Shown piece after piece: positions 49,931 through 58,882 of a DNA stretch of 64,000 bases. This DNA is from Symbiodinium natans. Lineage: Eukaryota > Sar > Dinophyceae > Suessiales > Symbiodiniaceae. Within the stretch, counting starts at the first letter, position 1. Each line of letters opens with the position of its first letter. A model generated the notes under the pieces. It did not search any database. It was not told the origin of the DNA and worked only from the letters and a program-made list of their open reading frames with translations. The stretch is from assembly GCA_905221605.1 (NCBI GenBank), contig CAJNDS010002214.1:502512-566511 (forward strand). Reading direction: 5' to 3'. Made by a program: the position numbers and the translations under genes.

Positions 49931-50101
49931 GCTACTGCAAGCCAGACTGCCCAGAAGGGGAGGTTCCCCGGGCATCTTGCAGCCTGCAATCAGTTGCCCA
50001 GTGTCAGTTCAACAGCCTACTTCACAAAGTTGGGGGTCCACGCTGCATCACGTTCACCCTATCAGCGAGAGACGATTTCGGATTTAGCACATGCAAGTAG
50101 C
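49931..50101 (+). CDS. Candidate exon: cysteine module half A, extended
   Basis: CTCCACCGAGCCAG at 49930 is a good acceptor. The frame reads GYCKPDCPEGEVPRASCSLQ, then SVAQCQFNSLLHKVGGPRCI and TFTLSARDDFGFSTCK, ending at a stop (50099-50101) or at TGCAA|GTAGCT. Six cysteines in 56 codons. G-P-R-C-I-T-F-T-L-S resembles a CUB-like second half, so this island may join the two module types. Confidence 0.48.
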
Positions 50102-50410
50102 TTAGGTCTTGCGGAGGCTATCAGAATTAGGCAGTCAGGCACACCCTAGACCCAAAAGTTCCGCAGGGAACAGCTGACGAGTTCATGCTGAACTGGCCAC
50201 AAGAATCACCAATGGATTCCGACAGGACTGTTGGCACGCCAATGTAGGTATGCCCCCTTAAACCCTACATGCTAAACCCGAAACCCCCCAAAACAAACAA
50301 AAATTACCCTGCAGGTCGCTTGCCCGCTGGTGGTGAACTACTCGCCGGAGGGCTCATCGCTTCGTCCCTCGCTGCACCGAGAGTGGACTCCGAATTGAAC
50401 AGCGAGCTTT

Positions 50411-50516
50411 GAGGATGGTGTTTAGCAGGGAATGAAGGAATTGGGGCCCTACATATACCCTTTAAGGGATTACATAGGGTACATTCCTATCGATATCTCT
50501 AAACTCCAGACTCGTT
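50411..50516 (+). mobile_element. Introner-like element, family G, copy
   Basis: TTTAGCAGGGAATGAAGGAA then TTGGGGCCCTACATATACCC, identical to the 63226 copy over most of this stretch. The right end is not conserved. Confidence 0.65.
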
Positions 50517-50574
50517 CCCCCGAAGCAGCTCTCAAGACTGACCTTACCAGTGCCGCTTGCCTCCCGAAGTAACG

Positions 50575-50640
50575 GTTTAGGGTTCAAAGTTTAGGGTTTA
50601 GGGTTTAGGGTTTAGGGTTTAGGGTTTAGGGTTTAGGGTA
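50575..50640 (+). repeat. TTTAGGG array
   Basis: About nine units, the first degenerate. Confidence 0.97.
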
Positions 50641-50792
50641 ACGACTCAAATTATACGAAAGAATGGGGACTCGCAGGCTCGGTCCAGCCGTCGGTTGGCT
50701 GTGCAGCCGATTATGATGCATGCCCTTGTGGAACAGAGGCCGGGAAAGTGGGCCGGGTATAGCAAATAGCGATGTAAAAACATCAGAGATAT

Positions 50793-50866
50793 AGGTTTAG
50801 GGTTTAGGGTTTAGGGTTTAGGGTTTAGGGTTTAGGGTTTAGGGTTTAGGGTTTAGGGTTTAGGGC
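50793..50866 (+). repeat. TTTAGGG array
   Basis: Ten to eleven perfect units. Confidence 0.98.
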
Positions 50867-51118
50867 CGTGGCCTGATGTGGCCTGCTTGAGGACTGGCCC
50901 GGGTGCCACAACTGCCTTTGCTGATTGTCCATCGTGCATGCTGCATGCCTTCGAGGCTTCTCTTTGTTCCCTGCACTGCAGCACTGTTACTGTAGCATCT
51001 TGTTGGACAAGGATTCTCTGAAGCAGGGGCAACGCAAGGCAGAACGGGATCCTGGAGTGTGAACGCATGGAGTCTGCAGACTACCGCGCGCTCCCAAAGC
51101 GCGCTTCCGTTTGGCACG

Positions 51119-51147
51119 CCCTAAACCCTAAACCCTAAACCCCAAAC
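51119..51147 (-). repeat. CCCTAAA array
   Basis: Four units, the last CCCCAAA. Confidence 0.95.
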
Positions 51148-51227
51148 CTTTGGATGGAAGATCATATTACCGGTATTGGTCCCTGCAACGTGGCCTGAGT
51201 GTCAGCTAGGCGGGTGGCAAAAAAAAA

Positions 51228-51358
51228 ACCCCAAACCCCAAACCCCAAACCCCAAACCCCAAACCCCAAACCCCAAACCCCAAACCCCAAACCCCAAACC
51301 CCAAACCCCAAACCCCAAACCCCAAACCCCAAACCCCAAACCAAGCCCTAAACCCTAA
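51228..51358 (-). repeat. Homogenised CCCCAAA array
   Basis: About 16 consecutive CCCCAAA units, then CCCTAAA. It is the longest block of a single non-standard variant in the window. Confidence 0.98.
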
Positions 51359-51446
51359 TCATAGATCCACTTGCGACGAGGCCAAGTCCTGCCCTGGAGC
51401 AGGCTGCCGATTCAAGGCCCAGGGGAAGCTGCGTCGAAAGCTTCCT

Positions 51447-51580
51447 TGTTTGGGTCCCTTTTTGGGTACCCATTTTTGGGTTTAGGGTTTAGGGTTTAGG
51501 GTTTAGGGTTCAAGGTTCAGGGTTTAGGGTTTAGGGTTTATAGGGTTTAGGAGTAGGGCTCCCCCCAAAAAAGGACCATC
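51447..51580 (+). mobile_element. Family D element interrupted by a TTTAGGG array
   Basis: TTTGGGTCCCTTTTTGGGTA at the left and CTCCCCCCAAAAAAGGACCA at the right are family D arms (compare 33288). Between them sit about ten TTTAGGG-type units (51478-51552). The array lies where the element's loop should be. Confidence 0.62.
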
Positions 51581-51686
51581 AGATCGGAAACCTTCTAACG
51601 GGTGGTTGCTGGCGATCCAAGGCCCGAAAATTGCCGATTTGAGGATGGTTGAAGATCTTGGAGCAAGCTCACCACATACCACATGG

Positions 51687-51740
51687 GGGTTTAGGGTTTA
51701 GGGTTTAGGGTTTTAGGGTTTAGGGTTTAGGGTTTAGGGG
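51687..51740 (+). repeat. TTTAGGG array
   Basis: Seven units, one TTTTAGGG; it abuts a family C fragment. Confidence 0.96.
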
Positions 51741-51820
51741 GTACCCTTTTTTAAATCCTTTTCAGGGAAATTTTGTGAATTGGGGTATATGGGGGTACCC
51801 TTATTTTGGGAAATACCCAC
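51738..51820 (+). mobile_element. Inverted-repeat element, family C, fragment
   Basis: GGGGTACCCTTTTTTAAATC then GGTACCCTTATTTTGGGAAA and TACCCAC, matching the right half of 17089 and 35161. Confidence 0.55.
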
Positions 51821-52461
51821 ACGAGGCGTGCAGGATTAGGTGCTAGAACGTTCCTTCCACATGCCAGCAAAAAGTGAACAGCTAGCTCGCTGTTGACATG
51901 CTAGCTTTCAAACAATTCAAAGAAGGCAAGTTCTAGCAGCCAAAGAAAGAATTCATCTTCTCCCCAAAGCTTTATCTCAAATGCAGACGTGTTACGAAAA
52001 GAGTCGCCACAGCTACACTTCATCGGCAGGGGGAGGAGTGCCCGCTCTTCTGCGGCAATGGTCAGAAGAAATGCCACGGGCCCAGCGCATCCCAGCGCCT
52101 TGAACTCGTTGAACACATGCCTGCGTTTCAGGAAGACTTGCACGAAGCGCCTAGCTGACAGAAGTCTGACGACTTGTGCCCTGTGGCACCAGCATTCTTT
52201 GCGAAACTCGTCTAGACGAAACCCAAGAAAGCCGGTGTACATGTAGCCTCAGAGGAATCGGGAAGAACACGCAGCATGCTTGACTGTGGCCTATATAGAC
52301 CTTCTGAGGTTTCGTCCAGGACTTCTCTGAGGATGAACAACTCATCAGTGCCCAGCCCAGTGTTCCCATTAACCACATGTGCTACCTGGAGGGCGAAACT
52401 TGTAAAGCATGGCAAGGCGGACATGGTTTGACCAGGGTCAGGCTTAGGCTGCATATCCCAG

Positions 52462-52548
52462 GTGAGCGACAGGTCTGCGTGTCGGACGATGCCCTGTGCC
52501 CGTGCCCGTGCGGCGGCAACGGTGTAGGGCTTGCACGGTGTGGCTGAG
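52462..52548 (+). CDS. Candidate exon: cysteine module half B
   Basis: GCTGCATATCCCAG at 52461 precedes GERQVCVSDDALCPCPCGGN then GVGLARCG and a stop. R-Q-V-C-V-S-D-D-x-L-C-P-C-P-C-G-G-N is a close match to 47928, with one extra C-P. An (A/G)GTGAGC string at the start is also donor-like, so the strand is judged from the protein match. Confidence 0.5.
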
Positions 52549-52549
52549 G

Positions 52550-53340
52550 TTGTGACACAATGGGCGTTTGCAATCTGCCCTCTGCGTACTACGTTTTAGC
52601 ATCCCCCTATCCTTGGGACTCCGTTCAGCGAGCAGTGCACACCGCAAGGACGTTTTTTGCGGGCTCCTGCACATCAGTGCCCAATGAACGGATTCGATCC
52701 AAAGTGCGGTGTGGCACGAAGAATCAACAAACTAACTGATGTCAAGGAGTCGTTAGAATGCTTCCACAATCCCAGGGCAGTTGTTTAAAGCTGGTGTCTC
52801 ATGCAACGGAATGCGACAGATGCAGCAAGACTAGCTGTTGTAGCCCGCAGGTGCGGACAAAACACAATGCGATGTCCCAGCTCGCCTGCTTGCTTGCTTC
52901 CGCGTCTCGGCAAGTCAGATTCCGATGGTATTGCTGGCTCTTCTGTTTCGGCTGAACCTTGAGCCCTTTTTGAACCCTAATTAGTCCCACCCAGACTGCC
53001 GCAGAATAAAATCAAACCCTCGATTAAGGGGGGCCCGAGACTGACCGAGAATAAACTAAACACCCGCAGAATGTCAAGCAAAGAAACAAAACATGCCCCA
53101 AGCAACAGTATCAAGCAGTCATCTCACATAGCATACCTCAGCAAATTCAAAAACAACTCCCCCGGCCCGGTTGGTTTGGGATCCATGTGCCCAGATCAGC
53201 CGCCGCCTTGGTGTGCCCGTGCCGTGAATCCGAGACGGTCTGTGATGTTCAGGACTGCAGGCCCTAAACCCTCAGCCCAAAACCAGGGAGGGGCGGGGGA
53301 GGTTGGCGCGAGCAATTCGGTCAGAGCTGGGGCATGTAGT
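52550..53340. other. Spacer without a recognised exon
   Basis: Open frames at 52758 and 53071 have no recurring motif. Confidence 0.4.
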
Positions 53341-53390
53341 GAACCCTAAACCCTTAACCCTTAACCCTTAAACCCTAAACCCTAAACCCT
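53341..53390 (-). repeat. CCCTAAA-like array
   Basis: CCCTAAA with CCCTTAA variants, about seven units. Confidence 0.93.
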
Positions 53391-53395
53391 GGCAG

Positions 53396-53638
53396 ACATT
53401 TGCTGACCAACCGGTGCCCGAGGCGGCTCTTTAGCCGCCTCCTGATAGAGAATCAGGTCTGCTCGGAAAATTTCGGTTCATTTACGTACAAGGACATCGA
53501 GACCACTGTCGGGTGGACCGACGCCCCCCCCCCCCTCCCGGTCCACAGCATGGGCGGCACAAAAGAGACCACGAGTACCAGAATCGCATGTCGGATCCTC
53601 CTGCACACCAGGAAGGATGATAAGTTTCTGATCAGATG
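53396..53638 (+). CDS. Candidate coding island
   Basis: The frame reads NRCPRRLFSRLLIENQVCSE then NFGSFTYKDIETTVGWTDAP. GAATCAG|GTCTGC near 53457 is either an acceptor or part of the exon. It is protein-like to about 53520, then enters a C homopolymer. No family recognised. Confidence 0.32.
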
Positions 53639-54039
53639 ATGATTCGCACCCGCCGCTGCTTAAGAAGAAGGACGTTGAGGCAGATTTCCGAAAAGAACGT
53701 CAACAGGCGAAGAAGCGTGGCTTGGATAATCCCAGGACCGGACCCGCGGCGCAAGAAAGGCAAGAATGGGGAAGGCTTTCCCAAGAGAAAGGAACTCCCT
53801 GGCCGATCTGGAAAGGTGAGAAAGGAGGAAGCTCCCCCAAAAAAGGGAAGGAACCTCGAGAAAGATTCCGAAAGAGACTGAAACTCCAAGAGGCAAGGGG
53901 GGGAGGAGATTAAAGGATAACACAACCAATACACAACCAGTTGGAGGAAACCAAAACCAAGAAAGTTGTTATTACAACTGAGGAGGCCTGAGAACGCGGA
54001 TAGCACAACCAGTGCCTTGCATGTTGGTGGATATCTCAA

Positions 54040-54345
54040 ACACGATGAGAAAACCACGAAACCATTGGGCAATCACATATGGAAGCCATCAATGCTGCAG
54101 AAACGAAGTAAGTTCATTTTTACAAGCTCCTGACGAAGGGACTTCTGTGGCCCGCAGCACATAATCATCAAGAGAAATCATGAAATCAGTGCGTAACCAC
54201 ATATAACCACACATGAAAACAATCAATGTTGCAGAAACCAAGAAAATTAATTTATACAAGCTCCTGGTGTAGGGAATTCTGTGGCCCACAACACATAAAA
54301 GCCATGAGGAAACCACAAAAAGTCACTGGGCAATCACATGTAAAA
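54040..54345 (+). repeat. Degenerate tandem repeat, period about 134 bp
   Basis: ATCAATGCTGCAGAAACGAA (54088) and ATCAATGTTGCAGAAACCAA (54222) with shared TTACAAGCTCCTG / TACAAGCTCCTG, TTCTGTGGCCC and CACATAA blocks. A third partial unit starts near 54306 (GAGGAAACCAC). Confidence 0.7.
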
Positions 54346-54734
54346 TCAGTGAGAAACGAAAGCCTCTTGTGGCATCGAGCGCTCTCTGCAAAATCTGCAG
54401 CTGTGCTTTTGCCTCTGAGCATTTTTTACTCAATCTCGAAGATGTGGCCTCGCCCTCCTCTCCCCCCCTCTCCCCCTCCTCTCAGCGCTGATAGGGCTTA
54501 GACAACCCAGGGAGGACAGGGTCCAGGCAGATGAGGGATATCACAACTGAAGATGTTTTAAAAGTTGCTTGGTGTTCTGTTAGGACCCCAACTCTGGTTT
54601 GGAATGTTGGTAACTTGTAACCTTAATAAGCGGTTGTGATATCGCGGTTTCTGGTTTGCCCTCAAACCGACAGCAGTTGTGACATCCCGGTTTTTGGTTG
54701 TAATAACTCCGTTTTGGTTGTAGTATCTCGTACT

Positions 54735-54790
54735 CGCGGGGGGGGAGGGGGGCTAGGGGGGGAGAGGAGGGGGGGAGGGGGAGGAGGATC
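54735..54790 (+). repeat. G-rich low-complexity tract
   Basis: GGGGGGAGGGGGG-type sequence. Confidence 0.9.
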
Positions 54791-54857
54791 TTACTGTAGG
54801 GTTTTCAAAAGCCGGGGAGGGGGATCCTCTAGTCCAGTGACTTCCACATGGAACCAG

Positions 54858-54950
54858 GGCCGGCCTCCGTGGGGTCAGAGGGGAAGTTGCTACCTCGACA
54901 CTGAATGCGACTGCCTCTTCCCCTGGTGCTGCAGTTTCCTTGTCTCGTGA
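54858..54950 (+). CDS. Candidate exon: cysteine module half B-like
   Basis: After TGGAACCAG the frame reads GRPPWGQRGSCYLDTECDCL then FPWCCSFLVS. S-C-Y-L-D-T-E-C-D-C has half B spacing (compare ESCITETGCVC at 39826). Confidence 0.33.
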   Translation, partial: GRPPWGQRGSCYLDTECDCLFPWCCSFLVS

Positions 54951-55159
54951 GCTGTGTTTGTTGCTGGACATGGCGGGCTTCGCGGTAGTGCATTTCGGTG
55001 CATGGGAGCCGGTACGCTGCAGGAAGGCACCCGGTTTTGAGCATTCACCTGCAATCAACAAGTACTTGGCCCCAGCACAGATGGCGCGGATCGTAGTTTT
55101 GAACTTTTGGCTGAAAAAAGGACGGAGACGAGCCAAGAGTCTCCTGTTTTGATTTTTTG

Positions 55160-55870
55160 GAGTCACACACTCACGCAGTTGGCGATTGAATGTGCGATAC
55201 CTGTACTGCGCTCACTGATTCTTGTTTTATATAGCCGCGTGGCCGCCACATCGTCATGATTACGCCAGAAGAACCGAGTTCGTGAGGCTGGTAATGTTAC
55301 ATTTCGTGTGGGCGGATCGGGCGGGTAGAGCTTCATTATCGTGAATGTTTCAGTGCTCCATGGAAAACACCGACACTCACCAAAGGGAGTTGGGTTGGCA
55401 GCGTTTGGGGGTCCACAAAGGGGATTAGTGGAGGGGAATCAGGGGGTCCGATAGGGAACTTCTGGCGCCACACGGCCAAAGGCCGACCCGAATTTGTTGT
55501 TTAGCGCTTTCTTGCATCCAGTGTGCGACGTGCCTGGCGCATGCCTAGGAAGCTGTTGTCCGTCTCGGAATTCGCACTACAGACATGAACCATTAGCAGA
55601 ATCAAGAAGCGTTTTTCTTATCCATTCGCATCCAGCATGTTGAGCAGTCTTCTGCAGGACTATACGCCTGAAGGCGTCATGGGACGCACGAGTTGAGTGT
55701 TTGGAACTGAGAGCTCAGCACGTGCGTTCGAAATTCTGCACTTGGCCGTTGAATGCTTGGCATTCCAAAGGCACGATAAGATTTTGGGTTGCCTCGTTTA
55801 TGCAAGTATATACTCTCTGCTGATTCATTACCTCATTGGCTGCAAGTCCAAGATGTTCAAGAAGCTTGAT
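55160..55870. other. Spacer without a recognised exon
   Basis: Contains a GGGGTCC-rich stretch near 55395-55465 that may be a decayed inverted-repeat element. No protein motif. Confidence 0.4.
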
Positions 55871-55875
55871 TGAAC

Positions 55876-55930
55876 CCCTAAACCCTAAAGCCTAAACCCT
55901 AAACCCTAAACCCTAAACCCTAAACCCCAG
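55876..55930 (-). repeat. CCCTAAA array ending in CCCCAG
   Basis: Seven units; the final CCCCAG directly precedes a half B island. Confidence 0.97.
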
Positions 55931-56020
55931 CCGCGAGGCAAGATGTCGACCCTGACCACTTTGTGCGTGCCCATTGGTGTTGACTGCCCCTGCGGCGCGA
56001 ACTCGCCCCCTGGCATCCAG
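55931..56020 (+). CDS. Candidate exon: cysteine module half B
   Basis: The CCCTAAA array ends in CCCCAG at 55930, a direct acceptor. The frame reads PRGKMSTLTTLCVPIGVDCP then CGANSPPGIQ. L-C-V-P-I-x(2)-D-C-P-C-G-A-N matches 47928 and 52475. A TTTAGGG array follows at 56047, so the island is bracketed by inverted arrays. Confidence 0.5.
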
Positions 56021-56046
56021 TTTCCCTTGTGGTTGCGAAATGTTGC

Positions 56047-56085
56047 GGGTTTAGGGTTTAGGGTTTAGGGCTTAGGGTTTAGGGT
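56047..56085 (+). repeat. TTTAGGG array
   Basis: Five units, one CTTAGGG. Confidence 0.95.
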
Positions 56086-56447
56086 AACAGCGTAATAGTT
56101 AGTTTGTGAAGCCTTTTGACTCTCGTGAAACAACTTCCCCCGGCCGACTTCCCAAGCCCGGATGCAAAAAAAAAGGGTTTAGGGTATCGAATGTGCGGTT
56201 GGCTAACTCGTGGGGCTTTGTACACTCGCCCGAACAAGAGCAGAACGGAAGGCAAGTCGCAAGAACACTAGCATTTAAAGCTTTAAAGGGGCTTGTGTTG
56301 AGAAACCACTGAGACCTTGAGCATTTGCATGTTGCAGACCCCAACATATCCTCAGTGCCGCAAAGACTTAGATTATTGAGGGGCCTCAGGCTGGTCATGG
56401 CCCAACGTGACAAAGGAGCATTTAAAGGTGCCATCTTTGGCTCCGAG

Positions 56448-56522
56448 GTTTAGGGTTCAGGGCTTAGGGTTTTTTCGGGTTTAGGAGTTTAGGATTTAGG
56501 GTTTAGGCTTTAGGCTTTAGGG
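56448..56522 (+). repeat. Degenerate TTTAGGG array
   Basis: TTTAGGG, TTCAGGG, CTTAGGG and TTTAGGC variants. Confidence 0.88.
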
Positions 56523-56627
56523 AGAGTTTTCAAGCATCTCGCTTTAGTATCGTTGTTTTTTGGACTTGCTGCAGCCTGCGATTCCAAGGCAAGAATGCAC
56601 TGATCGCAACGATGCCTGCTGCATTTG

Positions 56628-56656
56628 AGGGTTTAGGGTTTAGGGTTTAGGCTTTG
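56628..56656 (+). repeat. TTTAGGG array
   Basis: Three to four units. Confidence 0.93.
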
Positions 56657-56921
56657 TGGGTCCTTCAATCATGACCCCTCCGTGCGTTGGTAACGACCAC
56701 GAGGGTCGGATATTGCAAACAGTGAACTCGAGAACGCATCCTTATCCATTCTTCTGCGCGTGCAAGTGAGACCTACGGCACGTTGTGTCCCTGGTCTTCT
56801 TCATTTCTTGCTCCGCCAGCATCACAAGGACCCGCAGAAAGTAACTTGCATTGCTGAATGGGCCGGCAGCTTGTTCGCACTGTGTCGCAGTCTTGCTGTT
56901 GCAGCTGTTGTGGTTTTGGTT

Positions 56922-56961
56922 ACCCTAAACCCTAAACCCTAAACCCTAAACCCTAAACCCT
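56922..56961 (-). repeat. CCCTAAA array
   Basis: Five to six perfect units, upstream of a half A-like island. Confidence 0.97.
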
Positions 56962-56982
56962 GAGAGACTGCAAGGCCAATTG

Positions 56983-57082
56983 CGCAATCGATGCCCCACG
57001 CCCTGCACACCGGAGGAGGCTCGGAATCTCGCCCTAGGAGGGGCTGCATATGCTGCCCAAAAAAACATGAGGAGCTACTAGA
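56983..57082 (+). CDS. Candidate exon: cysteine module half A-like
   Basis: The frame reads RNRCPTPCTPEEARNLALGG then AAYAAQKNMRSY and a stop at 57080. C-P-T-P-C starts like half A, but the third cysteine is missing. The Ala-rich tail resembles the AAAEAAATMLKGG stretch at 63390. Confidence 0.33.
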
Positions 57083-57245
57083 CCTTTTAAATCCTACACA
57101 TCAGAAGGTAGAGAACATCCTCTCCCTGTAGAAATGTATTCGCACACGGGTGACGGTCTAGAGTCTAGAGTCTGGATCCTCTGGCAAGTTAAAATGCGGT
57201 TCTCTTGAAAATCGAATGATCAAAAGGAAGCCAAGAAACCTCCCT

Positions 57246-57301
57246 TTACCCTAAACCCTAAACCCTAAACCCTAAACCCTAAACCCTAAACCCTAAACCC
57301 T
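57246..57301 (-). repeat. CCCTAAA array
   Basis: Eight perfect units. Confidence 0.98.
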
Positions 57302-57310
57302 TTGTGCAGT

Positions 57311-57405
57311 GAGTCCGACCATGGTTCTTCGGTTCGTGTGGGGATGAATTCTCAGCTTGCAGGAAGCTTCTGGCCGCACGACCTGCGTTCAGCCGCCTTT
57401 CCATA
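57311..57405 (+). CDS. Candidate exon between inverted arrays
   Basis: CTTTGTGCAG at 57310 precedes a frame reading ESDHGSSVRVGMNSQLAGSF then WPHDLRSAAFPYLG, open into the TTTAGGG array. It is protein-like in composition and has no known motif. Confidence 0.33.
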
Positions 57406-57557
57406 TTTAGGGTTTAGGGTTTAGGGTTTAGGGTTAGGGTTTAGGGTTTAGGGTTTAGGGTTTAGGGTTTAGGGTTTAGGGTGTAGGGTTTAGGGTTTAG
57501 GGTTTAGGGTTTAGGGTGTAGGGTTTAGGGTTTAGGGTTTAGGGTTTAGGGTTTAGT
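57406..57557 (+). repeat. Long TTTAGGG array
   Basis: About 21 units with GTGTAGGG and TTAGGG variants, two of the GTGTAGGG spaced five units apart, suggesting a higher-order duplication. Confidence 0.97.
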
Positions 57558-58197
57558 CAGGGCCACTTAGGAACCGAAAGATCTGTCGGGGGGGGTGCTT
57601 CGGAGGCATGGGGCGTTTGCGCCGCTGAGAGAGTACTGAGGACGAATCTCAACACCGACGGGTCCTTCCAGTCAGAGTTCATCAGCCTCGTGGACAAAGT
57701 TACGGATCCAAACAGGCAGCCGCATGTCATATCCAATGCGACAGCTATGAATTTTTAAGTTGCTGGTTTTCAGGCCATGTTTGGTGTTCCAAGGTTCCGA
57801 GATGTGTTGCGGCGGTCTTGTGATGTTTTAATGTGCTGCGCGATATAGACGCGAAAGCCTCTAAATCACCACACAAGGCTCGCAATCCCCTGTCAACCTT
57901 CTGGGATTTCGCGTCTTTGGTTCCTTTCAAAGCTAGCTAGAAGCACTGGTTAAGGACCTTACTTTCATACAACTCGAAAGTGGCGAGCGGCTTCAGCCGG
58001 CGCAGGGCCACACAAGAATCATGACCCCAAACTCGGAAAATGCTCCATGCCTCAAAGTGGACCGAGGCTGTGGGGACCCGAATGATCCTGACTATTGCCC
58101 ACCTGGGCAGAACATGCAACAGTGCTTCTCAGCTGAGAGAGTCAGAGAGTCTGGAAGTTTGATTGGTTTAGGGTTTTGACGGATTCCCGAGTCTGCG

Positions 58198-58200
<3 letters not shown>

Positions 58201-58242
<42 letters not shown>
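58201..58242 (+). repeat. GA microsatellite
   Basis: (GA)n; the Ser/Leu frame on the other strand is its translation. Confidence 0.97.
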
Positions 58243-58244
<2 letters not shown>

Positions 58245-58554
58245 CAGGACCAGGACATCGCACGCGCCCCTGGGGGCGGCCTCCCTTCGGGGGGGTCATG
58301 CGTGGGGGAGAGGGAGAGAGAGAGGGTTTTGGGTTCCACCAAGTCTCAGTTGCAAAAAGGGTTACTAGGGTTTAGGGTTTGCAGCCTCATGGAACCACAT
58401 GTCACAGCTGGCACTGGTGTGGCCACGTGTTTTTCCGCTCCACTGAGACCGGAAAAAGCATCTTTTCCTAGGTAGGATAAACGGGAACTCTCTTAAACAG
58501 GGACCTTATTCAGAGGGTCTACATCTCCAAGGGTCCCCCTAATCCCATCCCAAG

Positions 58555-58628
58555 TCTTTGAGTCAGCCCTAAACCCTAAACCCTAAACCCAAAAAACCCT
58601 AAACCCTAAAAGCCTCTTTGAGTCAGCC
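58555..58628 (-). repeat. CCCTAAA insertion flanked by 14-bp direct repeats
   Basis: TCTTTGAGTCAGCC at 58555-58568 and again at 58615-58628, identical. Between them lie 46 bp of CCCTAAA-type units with an AAAAAA break. The arrangement is that of an insertion with target-site duplication. Confidence 0.85.
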
Positions 58629-58708
58629 GGCTTGAGGCCCTTCGGGCTCTGTGATCCCTACAGCAGACTACTGCGAGGCAGAGAGGGGCCACCATGGAGC
58701 TTCCCTAG

Positions 58709-58755
58709 GGGGTTTAGGGTTTAGGGTTTAGGGCTTAGGGTTTAGGGTTTAGGGT
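58709..58755 (+). repeat. TTTAGGG array
   Basis: Six units, one CTTAGGG. Confidence 0.96.
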
Positions 58756-58850
58756 CCACTTGTATAGTACTATGATGGAATTAGGTACCCCAAAACCCTA
58801 CGCAGCGCGGTTTTTAGGTAGCAAATTCCATAGTAGTACTACAAATGGAC
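58756..58850 (+). mobile_element. Inverted-repeat element, family J
   Basis: CCACTTGTATAGTACTATGA then TGGAATTAGGTACC at the left pairs with TAGGTAGCAAATTCCATAGT then AGTACTACAAATGG at the right. It abuts the TTTAGGG array. Confidence 0.75.
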
Positions 58851-58882
58851 CGACCCTCTGCTAAGCCAGCTGCAAAGCTTAC

